50,074 bases of DNA from an uncultured Lachnospiraceae bacterium. Its GTDB lineage: Bacteria > Bacillota > Clostridia > Lachnospirales > Lachnospiraceae. The DNA lies in assembly GCA_902781325.1 (NCBI GenBank), contig CACZJD010000006.1, forward strand, positions 1 through 50,074, read 5' to 3'. Every line of letters begins with the position of its first letter. The stretch's first letter is position 1. The notes beneath the pieces were generated by a model. It was not told the DNA's origin. It made no database searches and worked only from the letters and a program-made list of their open reading frames with translations. The translations under genes and the position numbers were made by a program. Of the stretch, positions 42,252-50,074 are shown piece after piece.

Positions 42252-44558
42252 TCAGCCGTTCGTTCTCTTTACTGCCTGCACTCCGCGGATATTCTGGAGT
42301 TTGCCGCAGATCTCCTGCAGTTCCTTGGCGCTCTTGACCTCAAAACTGATGGTCAGCGTCGCGATACCGTGTTTGCTGGTCATAGTATTGACTTTCAGTA
42401 TATTGATATCTCTCTCCGAAAAGTTTCTCGTCACATCGTTGAGAAGCCCCGCCCTGTCGTTGGCGTAGATATTGATCTCACAGACAAAGCCGGCTTCCTT
42501 CTCATCCTCCGCTCCGTCTACCCAGGAGGCCTCAATGATCCTTCCCCGGTTTTCTTCATCGAGATTGATCACATTGATGCAGTCCGCCCGGTGGATCGAG
42601 ACGCCGCGGCCTCTTGTCACAAAGCCGACGATCTCATCTCCGGGAACAGGATTGCAGCATTTGGAGAATCTTACCGCTACATCGTGTATGCCCTTGACGA
42701 TGATGGAACTCTGCCCCTTGCTGTGCATGTGGGGCTTATGCTCGGAGATCTCTCTGAGCACTTCCTCGTCCGTGATCTGCTTCTTGTGATCCTCTTCGTA
42801 AAGTTCATGAAGTTTGTTGACGATCTGACCTTCTCTGATACCGCCGTGGCCGATTGCCGCGAGGACAGCGTCCCACTCCCTGAATCCGTACTTCTTCAGT
42901 ATCGCTTCTTTATATTCGGGTTTGAGAAGATCCGAGAGAACATAGCCCTTTGACTTGCAGTATGAGAGCATGAGCTCTCTTCCCCTGCTTATGTTCTCTT
43001 CCTTCATCTCCCTTCTGAACCACTGGTTGATCTTGTTGCGTGTTGAGGCGCTTCTGGCAATGCCGAGCCAGTCAGGGCTCGGTCCCTTGGAGTTCTGGGA
43101 TGTGATGATCTCGATCCGGTCGCCGTTTCTGATCTTATAATCTATATTGACGATCCTGCCGTTTACTCTGGCTCCGATCATGCGGTTGCCCACAGCAGAG
43201 TGAATAGAATAGGCAAAGTCAATGGGTGTAGAACCTGCGGGGAGGTTCTTGACTTCTCCTCTGGGTGTAAAGCAGTACACGCTGTCGGAAAACAGATCCA
43301 GATCGCTCTTCAAAAGATCCATGAATTCCCTGTTGTCCGACATGTCCCGCTGCCACTCAAGGATCTGCCGAAGCCAGGTCAGTTTCTCCTCTTCCTTGTT
43401 CTCGACCTTCTTGCCGTCGGACTGTTCCTTATACTTCCAGTGCGCCGCGATACCGTATTCGGCAGCCCTGTGCATTGCGAATGTACGGATCTGGATCTCA
43501 AAGGGCTGGCCTGTGGGTCCGATCAAAGTCGTGTGCAGCGACTGGTACATATTGGGCTTGGGCATTGCGATGTAGTCCTTAAACCTGCCTGGGATCGGCT
43601 TATACATCTCATGGATGATGCCGAGTGCCGCATAGCAGTCCTTCACTGAATTCACAATGATCCTCACCGCAAACAGATCATATATCTGATCCAGAGATTT
43701 CCCCTGGTTCACCATTTTCTTATGTATACTGAAAAAATGTTTGACGCGGCCGTCTACCTTGCCTTCGATGCCGGCTTCTTTGATATGCTCCGCCACCTCG
43801 ACAGCGATCTCCTGCACATACCGCTCCCTTTCGGATTTGCGCTGCGCCACCTTCTCTACGAGATCATAGTAAATGTCGGGTTTGAGATATTTGAGGGAAA
43901 GATCGTCCAGTTCCACCTTGATCATGGAAATTCCCAGTCTGGACGCAATGGGCGAATAGATGTCAAGGGTCTCCTGGGCTATGCGGATCTGTTTCTCCGG
44001 AGGCATGTGTCCGAGTGTGCGCATATTGTGAAGACGGTCAGCCAGTTTGATCAAAATAACGCGGATATCCTTGGCCATGGCCAGGAACATCTTGCGCAGA
44101 TTTCTCGCCTGCTCCTCCTGCTGTACCTGGGTCTTATCCTGATAGTCGCCGGAGAGTTTGAGTTTTTCCAGTTTGGTAACACCATCTACTAAAAGGGCGA
44201 CATCCGAGCCGAACTGCTCCTCGATCTCCTCATTGGTCATGATCGTATCTTCTACCACGTCATGAAGAAGACCTGCCGTGATCGTCTCTTTGTCCAGCTC
44301 CAGATCTGCCAGGATCAGAGCTACATAGAGCGGATGAATGATGTACGGTTCCCCGGACTTGCGCTTCTGTCCCTCATGGGCTTTCTTCGCAACTTCATAG
44401 CCCTTCTCGATCAGTGAAATATCATCTGAGGGATGATATCTCCGGACACGGTCAATAACATCCGAATAAAGTTCTTCCGGACTTAAATACTCTGCGATAT
44501 TCTCTATGGTGCCCCTGTCAAACTCTTCGAAGCCCCTTTTGACGATAGTATCGGCCAT
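42252..44558 (-). CDS. relA: Bifunctional (p)ppGpp synthetase/hydrolase Rel
   Basis: A 768-residue stringent-response enzyme. The N-terminal HD hydrolase is intact (EPYIIHPLYVALILADL, LLHDVVEDT, DRLHNMRTL). The synthetase has GRVKHFFSIHKKM, YDLFAVRIIV, GRFKDYIAMPKPNMYQSLHT and the catalytic Glu in FEIQIRT. TGS (YCFTPRGEVKNLPAGSTPIDFAYSIH), a zinc-finger-like region (RFSKCCNPVPGD) and a C-terminal ACT domain follow. It is full length. AAAGGA precedes the ATG. It has a strong promoter and heads the MBL-hemZ unit. Confidence 0.97.
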   Translation of the reverse strand: MADTIVKRGFEEFDRGTIENIAEYLSPEELYSDVIDRVRRYHPSDDISLIEKGYEVAKKAHEGQKRKSGEPYIIHPLYVALILADLELDKETITAGLLHDVVEDTIMTNEEIEEQFGSDVALLVDGVTKLEKLKLSGDYQDKTQVQQEEQARNLRKMFLAMAKDIRVILIKLADRLHNMRTLGHMPPEKQIRIAQETLDIYSPIASRLGISMIKVELDDLSLKYLKPDIYYDLVEKVAQRKSERERYVQEIAVEVAEHIKEAGIEGKVDGRVKHFFSIHKKMVNQGKSLDQIYDLFAVRIIVNSVKDCYAALGIIHEMYKPIPGRFKDYIAMPKPNMYQSLHTTLIGPTGQPFEIQIRTFAMHRAAEYGIAAHWKYKEQSDGKKVENKEEEKLTWLRQILEWQRDMSDNREFMDLLKSDLDLFSDSVYCFTPRGEVKNLPAGSTPIDFAYSIHSAVGNRMIGARVNGRIVNIDYKIRNGDRIEIITSQNSKGPSPDWLGIARSASTRNKINQWFRREMKEENISRGRELMLSYCKSKGYVLSDLLKPEYKEAILKKYGFREWDAVLAAIGHGGIREGQIVNKLHELYEEDHKKQITDEEVLREISEHKPHMHSKGQSSIIVKGIHDVAVRFSKCCNPVPGDEIVGFVTRGRGVSIHRADCINVINLDEENRGRIIEASWVDGAEDEKEAGFVCEINIYANDRAGLLNDVTRNFSERDINILKVNTMTSKHGIATLTISFEVKSAKELQEICGKLQNIRGVQAVKRTNG

Positions 44559-44609
44559 ATTCGCGATCTGATCCTTTCGGTTTTTATAAACTTTTAATAA
44601 AGTACTGCC

Positions 44610-44638
44610 ATTATAAGATTATTTGCCAAGTCCGTCAA
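44610..44638 (-). promoter_or_regulatory. Promoter of rel
   Basis: TTGACG (44633-44638), a 17-base spacer and a perfect TATAAT (44610-44615) on the minus strand, about 50 bases before the start. Three CTGACA copies lie just upstream (44646-44651, 44657-44662, 44678-44683), 11 and 21 bases apart, on one face of the helix. Confidence 0.75.
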
Positions 44639-44708
44639 ATAGAATTGTCAGATTACTGTCAGGAATGCTCCGCGCTATGTCAGGGATGTGAGAATAATAC
44701 AGCACCCA

Positions 44709-44771
44709 AGTCCGAAATGCTTCGCATTCCGGACTGTGGGCGGCCAGAGACGCTCCGCGTCTTGGCCGCCC
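44709..44771. repeat. Two adjacent palindromes between groL and rel
   Basis: The first palindrome pairs 44709-44720 with 44724-44735 (12 bp, one mismatch, three-base loop). The second pairs 44738-44753 with 44757-44771 (about 15 bp, one bulge, three-base loop). Both are GC-rich with tiny loops, as in repetitive extragenic palindromes. No coding potential supports the region. Its copy number elsewhere cannot be seen here. Confidence 0.7.
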
Positions 44772-44841
44772 CGAAAAAATACAAAAAAACGACCAGATGA
44801 GCGAGCTCATCTGGTCTTATTTTTTGCATTTTTTCGGGGCG
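44767..44841 (-). terminator. Compound terminator of groS-groL
   Basis: An inner 11-bp stem (44791-44801 with 44806-44816) followed by a T run on the minus strand is a good intrinsic terminator. It is enclosed by a perfect 14-bp outer stem (44767-44780 with 44828-44841). The outer arm overlaps the neighbouring palindrome by five bases, so the two folds compete. Confidence 0.8.
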
Positions 44842-44852
44842 CTGGTTTATTA

Positions 44853-46424
<1,572 letters not shown>

Positions 46425-46450
46425 CTAAACTCAAAATAGTGCCGTCTTAT

Positions 46451-46735
46451 TTATTCGATCACTGCCAGAATGTCATTCTGCTTGACGATGATAAACTTCT
46501 CATCCTCGAGCTTGACTTCTGTTCCCGCATACTTGGAATAGATGACCTTGTCACCGGCCTTAACTTCCATCTTTATCTCTTTGCCGTCAACAACTCCGCC
46601 GGGGCCGACAGCGATGACTTCCGCCTGCTGGGGTTTTTCTTTCTCCTGTCCGGGAAGAACGATGCCGGACTTTGTGGTCTGCTCCGCCTCAAGCTGTTTG
46701 AGTACGACTCTGTCTCCTAAAGGTACTAACTTCAT
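46451..46735 (-). CDS. groS: Co-chaperonin GroES
   Basis: A 94-residue lid of the chaperonin. The opening MKLVPLGDRVVLKQLEAE, the mobile loop TTKSGIVLPGQEKEKPQ that docks on GroEL, and the end VKQNDILAVIE are normal. AAGGAGG precedes the ATG. It is 44 bases upstream of groL and downstream of the CIRCE operator. Confidence 0.97.
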   Translation of the reverse strand: MKLVPLGDRVVLKQLEAEQTTKSGIVLPGQEKEKPQQAEVIAVGPGGVVDGKEIKMEVKAGDKVIYSKYAGTEVKLEDEKFIIVKQNDILAVIE

Positions 46736-46791
46736 ATTTACGCCTCCTTATCATGCGTGAATGATCTATTAATATATTCAGCGATCGGTTG

Positions 46792-46818
46792 TTAGCACTC
46801 ATTTATGTCGAGTGCTAA
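46792..46818 (-). promoter_or_regulatory. CIRCE operator of groESL (HrcA binding site)
   Basis: A perfect TTAGCACTC-N9-GAGTGCTAA inverted repeat (46792-46800 and 46810-46818). It lies just downstream of the groS -10, where HrcA blocks transcription until heat shock. hrcA is not in the window. Confidence 0.97.
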
Positions 46819-46829
46819 CTCTAGTTGGT

Positions 46830-46858
46830 ATAATAGATTTATCCCCCTTTGTTTGCAA
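46830..46858 (-). promoter_or_regulatory. Promoter of groS-groL
   Basis: TTGCAA (46853-46858), a 17-base spacer and TATTAT (46830-46835) on the minus strand; CIRCE begins 12 bases downstream. Confidence 0.75.
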
Positions 46859-46890
46859 CCGAATGAATCGCCGAATATTTCCCAAATATC

Positions 46891-46930
46891 TCATTATTTC
46901 TCTTTATTGCTCATTATTTCTCTTATTTAC
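46891..46930. repeat. AT-rich 20-base tandem near-repeat
   Basis: Two 20-base units (46891-46910 and 46911-46930) share their first 14 bases (TCATTATTTCTCTT). They lie in an AT-rich 340-base gap between groS and the small plus-strand gene. The gap otherwise holds the two promoters and CIRCE. Confidence 0.6.
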
Positions 46931-46993
46931 TTATTCATCTCGTTTTTTCATATTTAATATTTTATTTATAGACAAAAAATAATGTGAAGCATA

Positions 46994-47022
46994 TTGAAAG
47001 CCATGGCGCCTGGTGCTATATT
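46994..47022 (+). promoter_or_regulatory. Promoter of the small plus-strand gene
   Basis: TTGAAA (46994-46999), a 17-base spacer and TATATT (47017-47022), 53 bases upstream of the ATG at 47076. Confidence 0.6.
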
Positions 47023-47075
47023 ATATGTAGTTTTCAAAACTACTTATGGCAATTTTCAAAATAAGGAGGAGAGTT

Positions 47076-47339
47076 ATGACTGTAAAAGAACTCAAAGCAT
47101 TCTTCAAAGAACATCTTGTTCCTTCTCATTTATATAACCTCAAAGGCGGTTCCCGCGGCGGAAGGATCTGTATGGGAAAGAACAAACAGGACAGCTGGGA
47201 AGTATACTTCAGTGAAAAGAAAAGAAAGATCGGTCTCATGCAGTTTGCCACCGAAAGTGAAGCGTGCCAGCACATGATGGACGAGGTGCGCAAGGTCATG
47301 GAGCAGGTCTACGGCATTACGTGGAAAGGACTCGCCTGA
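47076..47339 (+). CDS. Small protein, possibly immunity-protein-like
   Basis: An 87-residue basic cytoplasmic protein that I cannot name. The ATG at 47076 has AAGGAGG upstream; earlier in-frame starts do not. The pattern VPSHLYNL ... WEVYFSEKKRK ... FATESEACQHMMDEV resembles, from memory, small immunity-type proteins of polymorphic toxin systems (an Imm59-like pattern: WEVxYSERG then FxTExEAC), but this is weak. No toxin, WXG100 or secretion gene is adjacent. It has its own promoter and terminator and lies between groESL and ppdK in AT-rich surroundings, on the opposite strand. It could be a recent arrival. Confidence 0.75.
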   Translation: MTVKELKAFFKEHLVPSHLYNLKGGSRGGRICMGKNKQDSWEVYFSEKKRKIGLMQFATESEACQHMMDEVRKVMEQVYGITWKGLA

Positions 47340-47374
47340 CCGGATCTGATCTATCAGAAAACAATATTTCTAAA

Positions 47375-47406
47375 AAAAGGACTGCCGCGTTTGCGGCAGT
47401 CCTTTT
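47375..47406. terminator. Bidirectional terminator between the small gene and ppdK
   Basis: A perfect 14-bp stem (47375-47388 with 47393-47406), four-base loop, with A and T runs on each side, between the convergent genes. Confidence 0.9.
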
Positions 47407-47425
47407 AACGTATTCAGCTGTGATA

Positions 47426-50044
47426 TTACTTCACATCGCCGTTTGTGATCGCCGCCTGGGCAGCTGCCAGTCTTGCGATCGGTACACGGAAAGGTGAGCA
47501 GGAAACATAGGTCAGGCCGACCTTGTTGCAGAACTCGATGGAAGCGGGATCTCCGCCGTGCTCGCCGCAGATGCCGAGTTTGATGTCGGGACGTACCTTG
47601 CGGCCCTTCTCAGCAGCCATCTGGATCAGCTGGCCGACACCGTTCTGGTCGAGATGTGCGAAAGGATCAGACTCATAGATCTTGCTCTTGTAGTAGTCGG
47701 TCAGGAACTTGCCTGCGTCATCACGGGAGAAGCCGAATGTCATCTGAGTCAGGAAGCTGAAGAACTGGGCTTCCTCTGCGATCTCGTCAGCCATAAGAGC
47801 TGCTCTGGGAATCTCGATCATTGTACCGATGCGGTACTCGATATCGGAGTTCTTCTCCTTCTTGACTTCCTCAGCGGTCTCAACGATGGTCTTCTTGACA
47901 AACGCGAGCTCTTTCTTGTCGCCTACCAGGGGAACCATGATCTCAGGGATGATGTCATAGCCTTCCTCAGCATTGACTTCGATTGCTGCTTCCATGACAG
48001 CTCTGGTCTGCATCTTAGCGATCTCAGGGAATGTGACAGCCAGACGGCAGCCGCGGTGACCCATCATCGGATTGAACTCGTGCAGGGAATCGCAGCGGGC
48101 CTTGACTACTTCTACGGACAGACCCATCTCATCGGCGAGTTCCTTGATGTCCTCTTCTGTTGTAGGAACGAACTCATGAAGCGGCGGATCCAGGAAACGG
48201 ATAGTAACCGGTCTGCCTTCCATAGCCTTGTAAATGCCCTTGAAGTCGCCCTTCTGGAAAGGAATCAGTTCGTTCAGAGCCGCTTCTCTCTCTTCGACTG
48301 TATCGGAGAGGATCATTTTGCGGATCTTCGGGATTCTCTCAGGGTTGAAGAACATATGCTCGGTTCTTGTAAGACCGATACCTTCAGCACCCATGCGGAC
48401 TGCATTTGCAGCATCTTCAGGGGTGTCGGCGTTGGTTCTGACTTTCAGTCTTCTGAACTGGTCTGCCCAGTTCATGATTCTCTCGAAGTTGCCGGAGATG
48501 GATGCCTCGACCGTAGGGATATCGCCGAGATAAATCTTGCCGGTGGAGCCGTCAAGGGAGATGTACTCGCCTTCCTTGATGGTGTAGCCGCCCAGCTCGA
48601 TAAACTTCTCTTCTTCATGGACCTTGAGGTCGCCGCAGCCGGATACGCAGCAGGTGCCCATGCCGCGCGCGACAACTGCCGCGTGGGAGGTCATGCCGCC
48701 GCGCATGGTCAGAACGCCCTCTGCAGCGTGCATACCCTCGATATCCTCGGGGGATGTCTCCTGACGGACCAGGATGACTCTGCTGCCTGCAGCATGTGCA
48801 GCCACAGCGTCGTCAGCGTTGAAATAGATGCGGCCTGCAGCAGCGCCGGGAGAAGCGGGAAGCGCCTCGCCGATCTGCTTGCCGTTCTTGAGCTCAGCAG
48901 CGTCAAAAGCAGGGTGCAGCAGCTGGTCAAGGCTCTTGGCCTCGATACGAAGAACTGCTTCCTGAGGAGTGATCATGCCTTCATCTACCAGATCGCATGC
49001 AACCTGGATAGCAGCCTGTGCGGTTCTCTTGCCGTTTCTGGTCTGCAGGAAGTACAGCTTGCCTTCCTCAATGGTGAACTCCATATCCTGCATGTCGCGA
49101 TAGTGCTTCTCAAGTCTGTCAGCGATAGCGATGAACTGCTTGTAGCACTCGGGAAGATCCTTCTCAAGCTGTGTGATCGGCTGAGGAGTACGGATACCTG
49201 CGACGACGTCTTCGCCCTGCGCGTTGATCAGATACTCACCGAAAATACCCTTTGCGCCGGTTGCAGGGTTACGTGTGAACGCAACGCCGGTACCGGAAGT
49301 ATTGCCCATGTTGCCGAATACCATGGACTGAACGTTGACAGCGGTACCCCACTCGTAAGGGATATCGTTCATCATTCTGTAGTAGTTAGCTCTGGGATTG
49401 TCCCAGGAACGGAAAACAGCCTTGATGGCTTCCATCAGCTGAACCTTGGGATCCTGAGGGAACTCCTCGCCCATCTTCTCCGCATAGATCTCTTTGTACT
49501 TGGCAATGACATTCTGAAGATCTTCTGCCTTCAGTTCTGTGTCATATACATAACCATGAGCCTTCTTTTCAGCTTCAAGAATGCTGTCGAAGAAAGTCTT
49601 GCTCATGCCCATAACGACATCAGAGAACATCTGGATGAATCTTCTGTAGGAATCATAGGCAAATCTGGGATTGCCGGTTTTGGCGGCAAAGCCCTTTACA
49701 GACACATCGTTAAGACCAAGGTTGAGGATGGTGTCCATCATGCCGGGCATGGATGCTCTCGCACCGGAGCGGACGGAAACCAGAAGCGGATTCTCCGTAT
49801 CGCCGAACTTCTTGCCCTGCACACCTTCCAGCCACTCCAGCGCTTTAAAGATCTGCGCCTGTGTGTCCTCGTTGATGGTCTTGCCGTCATTGTAATAATC
49901 TGTGCACGCCTCGGTGGAAATTGTGAAACCGTTCGGGATCGGAAGACCAATATTGGTCATCTCAGCCAGGTTCGCACCCTTACCGCCAAGGAGATTACGC
50001 ATGTCGGCACTGCCTTCGTTGAATAGATATACCCTTTTGCTCAT
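47426..50044 (-). CDS. ppdK: Pyruvate phosphate dikinase lacking GTND in the PEP-site signature
   Basis: Interconverts pyruvate + ATP + Pi with PEP + AMP + PPi, allowing PPi-linked glycolysis in anaerobes. The 872-residue protein has the ATP-grasp N-domain ([41 protein letters not shown]), the swivelling phospho-His domain ([15 protein letters not shown] with catalytic His) and the TIM-barrel C-domain ([36 protein letters not shown] with catalytic Cys). The signature normally reading [20 protein letters not shown] is [16 protein letters not shown]: four residues (12 nt, near 47757) are missing, including the conserved Asn-Asp of the substrate site. The frame is intact. As written, activity should be lost or severely reduced. 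AAGGAGG precedes the ATG at 50044. Confidence 0.95.
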   Translation of the reverse strand: [872 protein letters not shown]

Positions 50045-50074
50045 TCACGTACCTCCTTAATATTCAACTCTTTA

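Noticed and set aside
44619-44810. 63-codon open frame on the minus strand
   Set aside because: It reads through palindromes and a terminator; I treat it as a product of the repeat element rather than a gene.
46891-46930. CRISPR or iteron array
   Set aside because: Only two imperfect AT-rich units with no spacers and no replication or cas genes nearby.
47558-50026. 822-codon open frame on the plus strand
   Set aside because: It is antisense to ppdK, which has clear family motifs throughout. The frame is open because of ppdK codon bias; its Leu/Cys/Asp-rich product resembles no protein.

Overview
The window is chromosomal DNA of a Gram-positive Firmicute, most likely a Lachnospiraceae-type member of the Clostridia. 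The basis is the gene content (CodY, MecA, a DUF5688 protein, HemZ, an S2-Ts pair next to topA-codY, HrcA-type CIRCE control of groESL, pyruvate phosphate dikinase), a base composition that looks near 50% GC, and strong GGAGG ribosome binding sites. Almost everything is read on the minus strand. Only three genes are on the plus strand: a PHP-family phosphatase, citrate synthase and one small protein. I see no prophage, insertion sequence, transposase, CRISPR array or plasmid functions.

Read in the minus-strand direction (right to left): ppdK; groS-groL under a CIRCE operator; rel, an MBL hydrolase and hemZ; topA-codY; rpsB-tsf behind a structured leader; mecA-rluF-ligA-metA; an 871-residue repeat protein and a separately promoted coiled-coil/zinc-ribbon protein, both unrecognised; an alpha/beta hydrolase; a PurF-family protein. 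Citrate synthase is divergent from a hybrid histidine kinase, which heads a tight run of udp, cdd, a membrane zinc-finger protein, polA, coaE, yycJ and the ACT/PFL pair. Then follow a PfkB sugar kinase, tRNA-Gly(CCC), a membrane phosphoglycerol-transferase-like enzyme, a secreted lysozyme-like protein, a short pyruvate kinase, nrdR, efp, a DUF5688 protein, tRNA-Arg(CCG), a Gfo/Idh/MocA oxidoreductase, and gapA-pgk (pgk runs off the left edge).

Functionally this is mostly core: glycolysis (gapA, pgk, pyk, ppdK), DNA replication and repair (polA, ligA, topA), translation (rpsB, tsf, efp, two tRNAs), protein folding (groESL), nutrient and stress regulation (codY, rel, nrdR, mecA), nucleotide salvage (udp, cdd) and cell-wall/envelope work.

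The most striking sequence-level observation is a set of indels at invariant positions of core genes. gapA carries an 18-nt in-frame tandem duplication and an 11-nt frameshifting tandem duplication. groL lacks about 21 residues in frame. ppdK lacks the four residues GTND of its PEP-utilising signature. These could be real lesions, but assembly or sequencing error must be excluded first. The best candidates for undescribed biology are the 871-residue protein with five internal repeats, its tandem zinc-ribbon neighbour, a pseudoknot-capable rpsB leader, and a dense palindrome cluster between groL and rel.
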